NCBI RefSeq assembly: GCF_000407505.1
Contig: NZ_ASWE01000001.1
Span: 989,324 to 1,053,323, forward strand
From: Enterococcus phoeniculicola ATCC BAA-412
GTDB taxonomy: Bacteria; Bacillota; Bacilli; Lactobacillales; Enterococcaceae
Reading direction: 5' to 3'
Length of the DNA: 64,000 bases
Both the position numbers and the translations under genes were made by a program. Below the pieces are notes generated by a model. That model was not told the DNA's origin. It was given only the letters and a program-made list of their open reading frames with translations, and did not search any database. Shown here one piece after another: positions 8,230-17,317 of the stretch; positions within the stretch are counted from its first letter, which is position 1, and the number at the start of each line of letters is the position of its first letter.

Positions 8230-9138
8230 ATGAAATTCGGCGTAGTAGGCGTTGGAAATATTGCAAAAAAAGCATATCTTCCTAGTTATAGTAGTCGCAG
8301 AAACCAAGGAGCGTTTCTTTTTGCTACTAGAAATTCATTGGTACAAAAGGAATTACGCGAAGCATTTGGATTTTCATCTGTCTATGATACATTAGACCAG
8401 CTAATTATAGAAGGTATTGATGCTTGCTTCATTCATACAGCAACACATACGCATTTTCAACTTGTTAAACAATGTTTGGAAAATAATATCCATGTTTTTG
8501 TGGACAAGCCTTTGAGTGAAAATCTACAAGAAGTGAGACAACTACAAGCATTAGCAAAAGAAAAAAAACTCTTGTTAATGGTAGGATTTAATCGCCGGTT
8601 TGCTCCTATGGTTACGTTTCTTAAACAACAACCAGACAAGCGAATCATCCACTTACAAAAAAACCGAGTTGCAGCAAAACAGACAACTGATTTTGTCATT
8701 TATGATTTATTTCTTCATCTAGTTGATACAGCCGTATTTCTTTTAGATGAACCAATTAAACAGGTTTCCAGTAAAGTAAAGGAATCAAAAGGCCATATGC
8801 AATGGGTCTCTTTAACCATAGAAACAGACACACAACTAGCCATCTTAACAATGGACTTGGTAAGTGGTGCGAATACGGAGGTGTATCAATTGACCACACC
8901 TAAAGGAACCTTCACTTTAACTAATTTAGTTGATTTACAAACGCAAGAGGCGGGAGAAACGCGTCTTACCTCATTTGGTGATTGGGAGACGACATTGGCC
9001 AAGCGCGGATTTGAACAATTGGTAGATGCCTTTATAGATGGCGTAAAAACGCGAAGTGCTGCAAACCTTAAACAGGAAAATATTTATTTGAGCCATCAAT
9101 TATGTGAACAGATTTTGCAGCAGCCTTCTAAAGGATAA
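8230..9138 (+). CDS. Gfo/Idh/MocA family oxidoreductase
   Basis: A 302-residue NAD(P)-dependent oxidoreductase. The N-terminus FGVVGVGNIAKKAYLP is the dinucleotide-binding loop, and HVFVDKPLSENLQE (about residue 90) contains the diagnostic EKP-like motif with the catalytic Lys. A C-terminal Gfo/Idh substrate domain begins near residue 120 and includes YDLFLHLVDTAVFLL. GGAGG precedes the ATG. The substrate is unknown; it may be a sugar or inositol derivative. It stands alone between exoA and murB. Confidence 0.87.
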   Translation: MKFGVVGVGNIAKKAYLPSYSSRRNQGAFLFATRNSLVQKELREAFGFSSVYDTLDQLIIEGIDACFIHTATHTHFQLVKQCLENNIHVFVDKPLSENLQEVRQLQALAKEKKLLLMVGFNRRFAPMVTFLKQQPDKRIIHLQKNRVAAKQTTDFVIYDLFLHLVDTAVFLLDEPIKQVSSKVKESKGHMQWVSLTIETDTQLAILTMDLVSGANTEVYQLTTPKGTFTLTNLVDLQTQEAGETRLTSFGDWETTLAKRGFEQLVDAFIDGVKTRSAANLKQENIYLSHQLCEQILQQPSKG

Positions 9139-9277
9139 AGAAAACAAAATGCGTCTGGCTATTCTCACTACTCCTTAAAAATCTATACTTGTTCATTCTT
9201 AAACAGATAAAGGGTGGTTAGTTTTTTCTCCACGTGATAGAATGGAAAAGATATTGAAATAGAAGGGAATCATTTTT

Positions 9278-10186
9278 GTGGATACTGAAAACTTAAAACA
9301 AACGTTAACTCATATAACTCTTTTAATTGATGAACCATTAAAAAATTATACATTTACAAAAACGGGCGGGCCTGCAGATGTATTGGCTTTTCCAAAATCA
9401 CAAGATGAAGTTGCGACACTAGTTGCCTATTGTCGGGAACACACAATTGATTGGACTGTACTGGGAAATGCCAGTAATCTCATTGTCCGAGATGGCGGCA
9501 TTCGTGGTGTTGTTATTATGCTGACAGAAATGAAGCAGATTCAAGTAGATTCAACTAAAGTAATCGTTGAATCAGGGGCTAAATTAATTGATACAACTTA
9601 TGTTGCGCTTAAACATTCTTTAGCAGGATTTGAATTTGCTTGCGGCATACCGGGAAGTGTAGGCGGTGCTGTATATATGAATGCTGGTGCATATGGTGGC
9701 GAAATCAAAGACATTTTTGACTATGCCGATGTCCTTCTAGAAGACGGGACAATCACAAGATACACGAATTCAGAAATGGCGTTCTCTTATCGTCATAGCC
9801 ATATTCAAAGCATACATGGTGTGATTCTTCGAGCAGCATTTAATCTTGAAAAAGGAAATACAGAAGTTATAAAGGCAAAAATGGATGACCTCACTGAACG
9901 AAGAGAGTCAAAACAGCCATTAGAGTACCCCTCTTGTGGAAGTGTTTTTAAACGACCTCCTGGACATTACACAGGTGCACTGATTCAAGAAGCCGGCCTT
10001 CAGGGATTGAAATGGGGAGGGGCACAAATCTCAATGAAACATGCAGGCTTCATTGTGAATATCGATCATGCAACGGCGACAGATTATGTGGAATTGATTG
10101 CACATATCCAGCAAGTGATTAAAGAAAAATTTGATGTAGCGCTAGAAACTGAAGTACGAATTATTGGTGAAGAAGTCACTGCTTAG
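9278..10186 (+). CDS. murB: UDP-N-acetylenolpyruvoylglucosamine reductase
   Basis: FAD enzyme that reduces UDP-GlcNAc-enolpyruvate to UDP-MurNAc, the second committed step of peptidoglycan synthesis. The 302 residues contain the FAD-binding stretch [18 protein letters not shown] near residue 57, the loop [20 protein letters not shown] near residue 125, the catalytic-Ser region [13 protein letters not shown] near residue 215 and KHAGFIVN near residue 255. It matches the shorter type II MurB length. The start is GTG with GAAGGGA upstream. An ISL3 element is inserted 9 bp past the stop, cutting it off from its original terminator. Confidence 0.95.
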   Translation: MDTENLKQTLTHITLLIDEPLKNYTFTKTGGPADVLAFPKSQDEVATLVAYCREHTIDWTVLGNASNLIVRDGGIRGVVIMLTEMKQIQVDSTKVIVESGAKLIDTTYVALKHSLAGFEFACGIPGSVGGAVYMNAGAYGGEIKDIFDYADVLLEDGTITRYTNSEMAFSYRHSHIQSIHGVILRAAFNLEKGNTEVIKAKMDDLTERRESKQPLEYPSCGSVFKRPPGHYTGALIQEAGLQGLKWGGAQISMKHAGFIVNIDHATATDYVELIAHIQQVIKEKFDVALETEVRIIGEEVTA

Positions 10187-10195
10187 ATAAAAAGG

Positions 10196-10226
10196 CTCTT
10201 TGTCAATAAGGACTGATGAGTTATAC
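10196..10226 (+). repeat. Left terminal inverted repeat of the ISL3 element
   Basis: Starts GGCTCT directly after the 8-mer GATAAAAA. It pairs with 11677-11707 on the opposite strand at 20 of 31 positions, with a 10-bp identical inner block. Confidence 0.85.
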
Positions 10227-10232
10227 AAAATC

Positions 10233-10275
10233 AAATCTGGGTCAGAATGAACCTCATTCTGGCTCAGATTTTTTG
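10233..10275 (+). terminator. Hairpin with T-run inside the left end of the ISL3 element
   Basis: Arms 10233-10250 and 10254-10271 pair almost perfectly over 18 bp and are followed by T-rich sequence on the plus strand. Its direction suits stopping transcripts that enter the element from murB, antisense to the transposase, so it may replace the displaced murB terminator. Confidence 0.7.
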
Positions 10276-11571
10276 TTATCTTACTTTGATTAATTGATTG
10301 ATCAAAAAGATTCTAATTCTCATGTTCTCAAATGATTTAAATCCGTAGGATACTCGTTTCATTGTCTTTATGTGTGTGTTCTTTGCTTCTATTTTTCCAT
10401 TGGAGTAAGGGTAGATCATTGCGTTGGTGATGCCTTCTTCATAATTCAGAAGGTTTTGAAGCTTCTTCCGAAAACCGTCATCTAGTGTTTCGGGAAGTTC
10501 TGCCAATAAGGAGAAAAATAAGTCAGGGTCTTTGTCTCGAAAGGCTTCAACTAATTCATGAAAAAAGGGATACGCCTCCTTCAGGGGCGCAGAAAAGCCA
10601 AGCAATCGATCAATCATCATTGCTTCAGTAAGAAACGGGTATTTTGGCGCTCGGAAACTTTTCCATGTTTTGTATTCATAATGGTTGATGTTTGCACGAT
10701 TTTTTAGCAGAAAGCGCCAGTTCTTTCTCAGCTTTTCTGCCAGACTTTTCTGTCCTACTTTACGAAGCTCATTCATTTCACGGATACGTAACTCATTGAA
10801 CGCCTGATTCATGTGTTTGACAATATGAAACCGATCAATCACTACTTTCGCATTTGGCAAAACACGCTTGGTGAGCTGGAAGTAGGCGGCGTTCATGTCT
10901 GTAACCAAGAATTCTACTTCTTCTGGATTGGTACAGCCTAAGAAATAGCTTGTTAATCGAGGTAACTTACGCGTAGGCAAGACATCAATTAATTTTCCTG
11001 TTTCGCCATCTGCGCAAATAAAGCTCATTTTATCTTCTATGGAAGCGTGCGAACGAAATTCATCAACCATCAATACTCTGGGGAGAATCTTCTTAGATTG
11101 CTTTGGTAAATAGCTTTTAAACTCTTTCAATGTACGAATAACGGTGGTCAAAGATACCTGACAGCTTTTCGCAATAAAAGATAAAGATACTTTTTCAGTC
11201 AGTAAAGAAGCAATTTTATATCTGACATGATTTGCGATTGAATGTCTAGGTTGGACAAAAGAACTTTGAGCAGTCCAATGAGTTCGACAATTTTTACAGG
11301 TATAGCGCTGCTTTTTTAAGCGCATAACCAAAGGCATATGATTGTATTGTTCAAAGCGGACAATCGTTTCCTTCTTCCCGTTTTTCACTACAATTGCTTT
11401 CCCATTTCCATCTACCACAGTAGAACCACAACTTCTACACGCACGAGGAGCAGGCGAGAGAACAGCATCGACGATCAACGTCTTTTCCTTCTGAAAGGTC
11501 TCGTAAGAGACCTCTGTAATCATCAAATCTTTCTCTATTATTCTCAGCATTTTTTTGATAGAATCATTCAT
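10276..11571 (-). CDS. ISL3 family transposase
   Basis: A 431-residue transposase, full length for the family. The N-terminal ISL3 zinc finger is visible as paired CxxC motifs (CRSCGSTVVDGNG around residue 40 and YTCKNCRTHWTAQ around residue 90), followed by a helix-turn-helix near residues 115-150. The DDE catalytic domain includes RVLMVDEFRSH (first Asp), VTDMNAAYFQ and VIDRFHIVKHM (second region), and YSNGKIEAKNTHIK (Glu) near the C-terminus. No frameshift or stop interrupts it. It acts on the inverted repeats at both ends of the element. Confidence 0.96.
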   Translation of the reverse strand: MNDSIKKMLRIIEKDLMITEVSYETFQKEKTLIVDAVLSPAPRACRSCGSTVVDGNGKAIVVKNGKKETIVRFEQYNHMPLVMRLKKQRYTCKNCRTHWTAQSSFVQPRHSIANHVRYKIASLLTEKVSLSFIAKSCQVSLTTVIRTLKEFKSYLPKQSKKILPRVLMVDEFRSHASIEDKMSFICADGETGKLIDVLPTRKLPRLTSYFLGCTNPEEVEFLVTDMNAAYFQLTKRVLPNAKVVIDRFHIVKHMNQAFNELRIREMNELRKVGQKSLAEKLRKNWRFLLKNRANINHYEYKTWKSFRAPKYPFLTEAMMIDRLLGFSAPLKEAYPFFHELVEAFRDKDPDLFFSLLAELPETLDDGFRKKLQNLLNYEEGITNAMIYPYSNGKIEAKNTHIKTMKRVSYGFKSFENMRIRIFLINQLIKVR

Positions 11572-11676
11572 ATAGCATATCGTCCTCTCAGTTGTTTATT
11601 TTGTGGTGATTTAATCATACTAGAGAACGATATGTTTTTTAATACCTAAAGTGAAAATGGGACTGAAGAATCAATT

Positions 11677-11707
11677 ATGATTCATCAGTCCCATAAATTA
11701 TAGAGCC
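11677..11707 (-). repeat. Right terminal inverted repeat of the ISL3 element
   Basis: Read on the minus strand it begins GGCTCT and matches the left end at 20 of 31 positions. It overlaps part of a hairpin (about 11659-11694) that lies just inside the end. Confidence 0.85.
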
Positions 11708-11716
11708 GATAAAAAT

Positions 11717-11762
11717 AGACCCGCTACAATCGGTTAATAATCGATTGTAGCGGGTCTCGTAG
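11717..11762. terminator. Terminator of the CoA operon, originally shared with murB
   Basis: A 16-bp perfect stem (11717-11732 with 11742-11757) around a 9-nt loop. On the minus strand it is followed by ATTTTTATC and ends the coaB-coaC-ECF transcript. Before the ISL3 insertion it would have started about 10 bp beyond the murB stop. Confidence 0.88.
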
Positions 11763-11766
11763 TTTT

Positions 11767-12402
11767 TCACAGTTTTTTCGTAGCATTCTTTTTTACTAAT
11801 CGTAACAAGACTGCGCAGACTGCCGCTGTTGCCACACCTGCAACGATGGCTTCAGGTACACCACTAGTAAAAATCACCGTTAAGACAGCGGCATAAACAG
11901 CAGAACCACCTTTTCCTATAACTGCTGCATAATCTTTTTGGAACAGGAAATAAATAAGATTCATAACAAAAATTGTATTGACTAAGGAGCCGGAAAGACC
12001 TGCAAGAAATAATGATATTGACTGCCCTTTTTCTTTTAACAATTTTTTCATCCCTAAATAGACAAAATAGGGGACGATTCCAATTAAGATTCGCGGAATA
12101 ATCGCAATAATCAATGCCTTCCAGCTACCATTATTCGTTCCAATCACTGGAATAAATGGAGAAAAGACAAAAGATAGTGGGGTTTGGATAACGGTACTTC
12201 GAATCATACTAATGATTCCAAAAATTCCTCCCAGACTCCCACCAATTTTAGGCCCCAAGACAATTGATGCAATAATCACTGGAATATGCATGGTGGTTGC
12301 ATTAATCGGCCCAATAGGAATAAATCCTAAAGGGGTTACTGCAAGTAGAATCATAATTGCCAAGAACATTGCTGTTAGTGTAAATTTTTTCGTATCCTTC
12401 AC
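11767..12402 (-). CDS. panT: ECF transporter S component, probable pantothenate carrier
   Basis: A 211-residue integral membrane substrate-binding subunit of an energy-coupling-factor importer, with about five or six membrane helices. The early segment FTLTAMFLAIMILLAVTPLG and the stretch HIPVIIASIVLGPKIGGSLG (about residues 38-58) are typical of S components. It is the third gene after coaB and coaC. Pantothenate is the feedstock for the route those genes serve, so a PanT-like role is the natural inference; the sequence alone does not fix the substrate. The start is GTG with AAAGGAG upstream. The shared ECF A/A'/T module is not in this window. Confidence 0.8.
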   Translation of the reverse strand: MKDTKKFTLTAMFLAIMILLAVTPLGFIPIGPINATTMHIPVIIASIVLGPKIGGSLGGIFGIISMIRSTVIQTPLSFVFSPFIPVIGTNNGSWKALIIAIIPRILIGIVPYFVYLGMKKLLKEKGQSISLFLAGLSGSLVNTIFVMNLIYFLFQKDYAAVIGKGGSAVYAAVLTVIFTSGVPEAIVAGVATAAVCAVLLRLVKKNATKKL

Positions 12403-12408
12403 CGTTTC

Positions 12409-12960
12409 TTACTCCTTTGACTCATGAAGTGCTTGAGTGACTTCATCTAAAATATCAGGAATATTAGCTAATGCCCCTTTTCCAAAGTCACCACAAGCCA
12501 GTAACGCTTCACGAGGATCTATTTCTTTATAACCAACCTCTCTCAACCAATTAAGATTTCGTTGATTAACAGGATTTTGATACATATAAGTATTCATAGC
12601 TGGTGCAATAAGCTTGGGTACTTCTTCTTTTAAAGCCATCGCTACTGTCGTCAATAAATCGTCCGCTAAACCATTTGCAAGCTTACCGATAATGTTTGCA
12701 GTCGCTGGTGCAACAAGAAATAGGTCCGCTTTTTTTGCTAGCTCAATATGATTGATTTTATCAGGAAAATTTTCCTGCATCACGTCTGTATGGACATAAT
12801 TTTTTGATAGTGATTGCAACGTCAGTGGTGTGATAAATTCCGTGCTGCTTTGAGTCATTATCACCTCAACATTATAGCCAAGCTTCACTAACTGATTGGC
12901 AATATCTGCACTTTTATAAGCAGATATACTTCCAGAGACTCCTAAAAGAATTGTTTTCAT
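12409..12960 (-). CDS. coaC: Phosphopantothenoylcysteine decarboxylase
   Basis: FMN enzyme that decarboxylates 4'-phosphopantothenoylcysteine to 4'-phosphopantetheine in coenzyme A synthesis. The 183 residues show the HFCD flavoprotein features: LLGVSGSISAYKSADIANQL at the N-terminus, FLVAPATANIIGKLANGLAD near residue 82 and APAMNTYMYQNP near residue 118 with the active-site Asn, followed by the Cys of LLACGDFGKG. Its ATG overlaps the coaB stop, so the two are coupled. In many bacteria CoaB and CoaC are one fused protein; here they are separate, as in streptococci and enterococci. Confidence 0.93.
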   Translation of the reverse strand: MKTILLGVSGSISAYKSADIANQLVKLGYNVEVIMTQSSTEFITPLTLQSLSKNYVHTDVMQENFPDKINHIELAKKADLFLVAPATANIIGKLANGLADDLLTTVAMALKEEVPKLIAPAMNTYMYQNPVNQRNLNWLREVGYKEIDPREALLACGDFGKGALANIPDILDEVTQALHESKE

Positions 12961-13763
12961 TATCCTTCTCCTTTACTTACTGCTTCAACAATCATTGAAG
13001 CGATTTCTAGTTTTGTAGAGCCCTGAGCAATTACGCCAGTATTCGAGACTAAATAGCCAATATGCTGCGATTGCGTAATTGATTCCAAGTCATTTGCAAG
13101 AACAAAATCTGCAGAATTTTTCTTTAAGCTTTCAGTTGCAACAGCCAGCAGCTCTTCTTTTTTCACACCCACCAACAGCTTAAATCCAACTAACAGGGTA
13201 GTCGGCTGCATTTGTTTGATCCGCTGGATAATTTTAGGATTTTGTTTTAAAACCATTAACAAATGATCTGTATTGGAAGAAATTTTTTTCTCACTTGTTT
13301 GCGGAACAGATAACTGATGAAATAAATTTTCAAAATTAGAAAAACTGGATAATACTTCTGAATCGGTCTTTAAATGCTGATAAAGAGTTTGTAAAAAGGG
13401 TTCTTGGGGAAGACTGGATTCTGGCGTAAAATCGCTCACTGCCATGCTATGGATGACAGCATGATAGGTAGTTTTTTCTAATAAATATTCTAATGTTTCT
13501 TTTAAGTCCATAGTAGTCTGAATATAATGCAAGTGAAGTCGATCCTGTTCATCAGGCAGCACTGCTTGATGAGTGGTCACATAGTCAATCTCAAACTCAG
13601 GCTTTAACAAAAATACTTCTGCAATCTGTTTTCCTAATCGCCCTGTTGAATGATTGGTAATGGAACGAACGCTGTCAATGATTTCGGAAGTTCCTCCTGC
13701 TGTAATTAAAATTCGTTTTGTACCAGACTCACCATTTTGGAGAAAATCTGTTTTTTGATTCAT
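12960..13763 (-). CDS. coaB: Phosphopantothenate--cysteine ligase, CoaB-type
   Basis: Joins 4'-phosphopantothenate and cysteine using CTP or ATP, the step before CoaC. The 267-residue stand-alone protein opens with RILITAGGTSEIIDSVRSI, followed by NHSTGRLGKQIAEVF, which is the CoaB nucleotide-binding signature. Further on it has HSMAVSDFTPE near residue 125, LVGFKLLVGVKKEELLAVA near residue 200 and DFVLANDLESI. AAGGAG precedes the ATG at 8-nt spacing. It leads the coaB-coaC-ECF operon and is divergent from the XRE regulator of the polyamine genes. Confidence 0.92.
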   Translation of the reverse strand: MNQKTDFLQNGESGTKRILITAGGTSEIIDSVRSITNHSTGRLGKQIAEVFLLKPEFEIDYVTTHQAVLPDEQDRLHLHYIQTTMDLKETLEYLLEKTTYHAVIHSMAVSDFTPESSLPQEPFLQTLYQHLKTDSEVLSSFSNFENLFHQLSVPQTSEKKISSNTDHLLMVLKQNPKIIQRIKQMQPTTLLVGFKLLVGVKKEELLAVATESLKKNSADFVLANDLESITQSQHIGYLVSNTGVIAQGSTKLEIASMIVEAVSKGEG

Positions 13764-13888
13764 GGGTAAACTCCTTTTGAGACTTTTTCATTATCTTATC
13801 ATACACTATATTTGTATCATAGGCTTCTAGCTCACTTTTAGAGAAAAAGTAAGGATCGTTATTTTTCTGTTAGGAATCAACAAAGTTA

Positions 13889-13920
13889 TTTTCCTATTTT
13901 TTTTCAAAAAAATAGGAAAA
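13889..13920. repeat. Perfect AT-rich palindrome in the coaB/XRE divergent region
   Basis: Two 15-nt arms (13889-13903 and 13906-13920) are exact complements around a 2-nt centre; each arm contains a TTTTCCTA or TAGGAAAA block next to a seven-base T or A run. It lies just upstream of the -35 proposed for the XRE gene. It may be a bidirectional transcription stop, a cruciform or a binding site; nothing here decides which. Confidence 0.6.
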
Positions 13921-13925
13921 AGTTC

Positions 13926-13953
13926 TTGTTTTTCTCGTCAAAATTCGTATACT
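13926..13953 (+). promoter_or_regulatory. Candidate promoter of the XRE-potABCD operon
   Basis: TTGTTT (13926-13931), 16-bp spacer, TATACT (13948-13953). Downstream, AAACTTGT (13967-13974) and ACAAGTTT (14008-14015) form an 8-bp inverted repeat inside the leader, a plausible autoregulatory operator for the XRE protein. Confidence 0.5.
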
Positions 13954-14030
13954 AAGTAAGGATATTAAACTTGTAGTTTAGTATTACGAAACTTTTGTGA
14001 CAAATTAACAAGTTTATTTGGAGGTGGGCC

Positions 14031-14573
14031 ATGGAGATTGGTGATAAGCTGCGAAACTTACGCATTCAGAAAAATTTAACGTTGGAAGAGCTAGGGGAAC
14101 GAACAGATTTAACCAAAGGCTATTTATCCCAGCTAGAACGAGAGCTAAGTTCTCCTTCAATGGAAACTTTTTTCAATTTACTTGAAGTATTAGGGGTAAC
14201 TCCAGAAGAATTCTTTAGTCAAGAAACGAATGATCAAAAAGTGGTGTATAAAGAAGCAGATCATACGATTTATTTTGATGAAGAAAACGGGTATGAATTG
14301 AAATGGCTGATTCCTGATTCTAATGAAAATGAGATGGAGCCTGTCGTAATCACGTTTGAAAAAAAAGGCGAGTATAAAACATTTGAACCTTCCTTATCTG
14401 AAACATTTATCTATGTGTTAGATGGCAGTGTGTCGCTTCGTTTAGGAAGCAAAACCTACACCGCTAAAAAAGGAGAGTCCCTTTATTATCAAGCAACTGA
14501 ACCGCATCAATTAAAAAATTATTCTCGGGGTAAAACCCGTGCACTTATTGTAGCAACAGAGTCCTATTTATAA
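14031..14573 (+). CDS. XRE-cupin transcriptional regulator of polyamine uptake
   Basis: A 180-residue regulator: an N-terminal Cro/C1-type helix-turn-helix (residues about 6-60, with [20 protein letters not shown] and [15 protein letters not shown]) joined to a C-terminal cupin (residues about 105-178, with [20 protein letters not shown]). This layout is shared by PuuR-like polyamine regulators. It is the first gene before potABCD on the same strand, 19 bp from potA, so it most likely senses a polyamine and controls the operon including itself. The ATG has GGAGGTGG upstream. Confidence 0.88.
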   Translation: MEIGDKLRNLRIQKNLTLEELGERTDLTKGYLSQLERELSSPSMETFFNLLEVLGVTPEEFFSQETNDQKVVYKEADHTIYFDEENGYELKWLIPDSNENEMEPVVITFEKKGEYKTFEPSLSETFIYVLDGSVSLRLGSKTYTAKKGESLYYQATEPHQLKNYSRGKTRALIVATESYL

Positions 14574-14592
14574 TCAGCTGAGGAGTGGAGAA

Positions 14593-15678
14593 GTGAATAC
14601 TATTATTTCTTTTAAAAACGTCGTAAAGCAATATGATGATGATGAAGTGATTTTAAAAAATGTAAGTTTTGAAATTGAGCAAGGAAAATTTTATACTCTT
14701 TTAGGACCTTCTGGTTGTGGAAAGACAACGATTTTGCGTATGATTGCAGGATTTACAGAAGCAACAAAAGGGGATATATTCTTTGACAACCAGAGGATTA
14801 ATGACATCCCAGCTAACAAACGGCTAGTAAATACAGTTTTTCAAGATTATGCTTTATTTCCACATATGAACGTATTTGATAATGTTGCATTTGGTTTAAA
14901 AATCAAAAAAATGGCGAAAGCAGATATTACTAAAAAAGTAAGAGAAGCATTGAAAATGGTTCAGCTACCTGGGTATGAAACGCGGGAGATTAGTGAGATG
15001 TCTGGTGGGCAAAGACAGCGGGTTGCCATCGCCAGAGCCATTGTGAATGAACCAAAAGTGTTGTTGCTGGATGAGCCATTATCTGCCCTTGACTTAAAGC
15101 TTAGAACAGATATGCAGTATGAATTACGTGATCTTCAACAACGCTTAGGCATCACTTTTATCTTTGTGACACATGACCAAGAAGAAGCTCTTGCAATGAG
15201 CGATGAAATTTTTGTGATGAATAAAGGAAGAATTGTTCAAAGTGGCACTCCTGTAGACATCTATGATGAGCCAATCAATCACTTTGTAGCTGATTTTGTT
15301 GGTGAAAGCAACATTGTTAATGGCGTGATGCTCGAAGATAATCTGGTTGAATTTGTTGGAAAACAGTTTGAGTGTGTCGATGGTGGAATGAGAGGGAACG
15401 AACCTGTTGAAATAGTCATCCGTCCAGAAGATTTGACGATTACAACACCTGATAAAGGCAAACTCGTGGTTACGGTGGATACCCAGCTATTTCGAGGCGT
15501 TCATTACGAAATTCTTTGTACTGACGAAGATAAAAACGAATGGATGGTTCACTCAACTCGCAAAGCAAAAGAAGGCAGTAAAGTCGGGCTTTTCTTTGAA
15601 CCAGAAGATATTCATGTCATGCGGTTTAACGAATCGGAAGAAGATTTTGATGCACGTCTTGAAAGCTATGAGGAGTAG
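14593..15678 (+). CDS. potA: Spermidine/putrescine ABC transporter ATP-binding protein PotA
   Basis: ATPase subunit that powers polyamine import. The 361 residues show Walker [18 protein letters not shown] (about residue 38), Q-loop [12 protein letters not shown], signature [15 protein letters not shown] (about 137), Walker [13 protein letters not shown] and switch His in [16 protein letters not shown]-terminal TOBE domain (from about residue 270, with [10 protein letters not shown]) is typical of PotA/MalK-class ATPases. It starts with GTG and leads the four-gene transport unit; potB begins 5 bp after the stop. Confidence 0.95.
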   Translation: MNTIISFKNVVKQYDDDEVILKNVSFEIEQGKFYTLLGPSGCGKTTILRMIAGFTEATKGDIFFDNQRINDIPANKRLVNTVFQDYALFPHMNVFDNVAFGLKIKKMAKADITKKVREALKMVQLPGYETREISEMSGGQRQRVAIARAIVNEPKVLLLDEPLSALDLKLRTDMQYELRDLQQRLGITFIFVTHDQEEALAMSDEIFVMNKGRIVQSGTPVDIYDEPINHFVADFVGESNIVNGVMLEDNLVEFVGKQFECVDGGMRGNEPVEIVIRPEDLTITTPDKGKLVVTVDTQLFRGVHYEILCTDEDKNEWMVHSTRKAKEGSKVGLFFEPEDIHVMRFNESEEDFDARLESYEE

Positions 15679-15683
15679 ATGAA

Positions 15684-16493
15684 ATGAAAACAATCCGTCG
15701 AATTTATTCTGTGCCTTATTTCATGTGGCTTATACTATTTGTTATTGCCCCTGTTTTACTGATTATTTATCAATCGTTTTTTGATATGAACGGGCAGTTT
15801 ACTCTTTCAAATTATGCAGCCTATTTCACTTCAGGAACCTACCTGTGGATGACGTTTAATTCAGTATGGTATGCCTTTTTAATTACATTCTTTACCTTGC
15901 TTATCAGTTATCCAACCGCTTATTTTTTAACAAAATTAAAACATAAACAGCTTTGGCTGATGCTGATTATCTTACCCACATGGGTGAATCTACTCCTTAA
16001 AGCTTACGCATTTATTGGTATTTTCAGTATTCACGGAAGTGTGAATCATTTCTTTGACTTTCTTGGGATTGGTCCCAAACAGATTCTATTTACGGACTTT
16101 AGCTTTCTATTTGTTGCCACCTATATAGAGATTCCATTTATGATTATGCCTATTTTTAATGCGCTAGAGGAAATGAATCCTTCTCTCATTAGTGCTAGTC
16201 GTGATCTAGGAGCCAATAACTTTGAGACGTTTCGCAGAGTGATCTTTCCTTTGTCCTTAAATGGCGTAAAAAGTGGCGTACAAGCAGTATTTATTCCATC
16301 GCTCTCTTTATTCATGTTGACCCGACTCATTGGTGGAAACCGTGTCATTACACTGGGAACCGCTATAGAGCAGCACTTCTTAGTGACACAAAACTGGGGA
16401 ATGGGCTCTACTATCGGTGTGATTTTGATTATTGCCATGTTTGTTGTGATGCTGTTAACAGGCGAAAAGCGTAAAGGAGGACGAGCAAAATGA
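15684..16493 (+). CDS. potB: Spermidine/putrescine ABC transporter permease PotB
   Basis: One of the two membrane subunits of the polyamine importer, 269 residues with about six helices. The first helix is YFMWLILFVIAPVLLIIYQS and the conserved inner-membrane EAA-like loop is SASRDLGANNFETFRRVIFP (about residue 170), which docks on PotA. The stop overlaps the potC start (ATGA arrangement at 16490), which couples translation of the two permeases. Confidence 0.94.
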   Translation: MKTIRRIYSVPYFMWLILFVIAPVLLIIYQSFFDMNGQFTLSNYAAYFTSGTYLWMTFNSVWYAFLITFFTLLISYPTAYFLTKLKHKQLWLMLIILPTWVNLLLKAYAFIGIFSIHGSVNHFFDFLGIGPKQILFTDFSFLFVATYIEIPFMIMPIFNALEEMNPSLISASRDLGANNFETFRRVIFPLSLNGVKSGVQAVFIPSLSLFMLTRLIGGNRVITLGTAIEQHFLVTQNWGMGSTIGVILIIAMFVVMLLTGEKRKGGRAK

Positions 16494-17317
16494 AAAAATT
16501 TAAATGGTCGTATCTCTATTTAGCCGTTGTCTTTCTATTACTATATACGCCTATATTCTATCTGATTTTTTATTCTTTTAATGCAGGTGGAACGATGAAT
16601 GAGTTTACAGGATTCACATGGGAAAATTATCAGGCAGTATTTGATGATACACGGCTAATTATTATCGTATTAAATACGTTTTTTCTAGCCTTTCTATCTG
16701 CTTTAATCGCCACCATGATTGGTACATTTGGCGCAATGGGCATTTATTATACAAAAAAACGTCAGGCTCGTACTGCATTGTTGAGTGCTAATAACATCTT
16801 GCTTGTCTCACCAGATGTCATTATAGGTGCCAGCTTTTTGATTTTCTTTACACTTATTGGATTTAGTTTAGGGTTTCAAAGTGTGCTGCTTTCCCATATC
16901 GCTTTTAGTATTCCGATTGTGGTATTAATGGTATTGCCAAAACTGCAAGAAATGAATGATTCAATGGTAGATGCGGCAAGAGATTTAGGAGCTAGTAACT
17001 TCCAAGTAGTAAAAAATATTATCTTACCTTTTTTATCTCCTGGAATTATCGCAGGATATTTCATGGCCTTTACTTACTCACTAGATGATTTTGCAGTCAC
17101 TTTCTTTGTGACAGGAAATGGCTTTACTACTTTGTCAGTAGAAATCTATTCTCGTGCTCGCCAAGGAATCAGCTTAGAAATTAATGCATTGAGCGCACTG
17201 GTCTTTCTATTTTCCATGATTTTGGTAGTCGGTTACTACTTTATAAGCAAAGATAATACTTCCCGCAAGGTTCGCAAAAACCGTCGAGAAGCAAGAGAGG
17301 GGACAAAACTAGGATGA
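16490..17317 (+). CDS. potC: Spermidine/putrescine ABC transporter permease PotC
   Basis: Second membrane subunit of the polyamine importer, 275 residues with six predicted helices. VDAARDLGASNFQVVKNIIL (about residue 160) is the ATPase-docking loop, and FTYSLDDFAVTFFVTGNGF (about residue 195) is a PotC hallmark. The gene overlaps both neighbours by 4 bp, so potB, potC and potD are translationally coupled. The C-terminus is strongly basic. Confidence 0.94.
   Translation: MKKFKWSYLYLAVVFLLLYTPIFYLIFYSFNAGGTMNEFTGFTWENYQAVFDDTRLIIIVLNTFFLAFLSALIATMIGTFGAMGIYYTKKRQARTALLSANNILLVSPDVIIGASFLIFFTLIGFSLGFQSVLLSHIAFSIPIVVLMVLPKLQEMNDSMVDAARDLGASNFQVVKNIILPFLSPGIIAGYFMAFTYSLDDFAVTFFVTGNGFTTLSVEIYSRARQGISLEINALSALVFLFSMILVVGYYFISKDNTSRKVRKNRREAREGTKLG

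Larger units (their letters stand above)
10188..11715. mobile_element. ISL3-family insertion sequence with 8-bp target duplication
   Basis: The element spans 10196-11707 (1512 bp). Its ends are imperfect inverted repeats that both begin GGCTCT and share GGACTGATGA 16 bp in (20 of 31 positions match between 10196-10226 and the complement of 11677-11707). The flanking 8-mers GATAAAAA at 10188-10195 and 11708-11715 are identical, the 8-bp duplication expected of ISL3 elements. The single full-length transposase gene lies on the minus strand. The intact frame, matching ends and perfect duplication indicate a recent, probably still active insertion. It landed between murB and the murB terminator. 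Confidence 0.93.
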
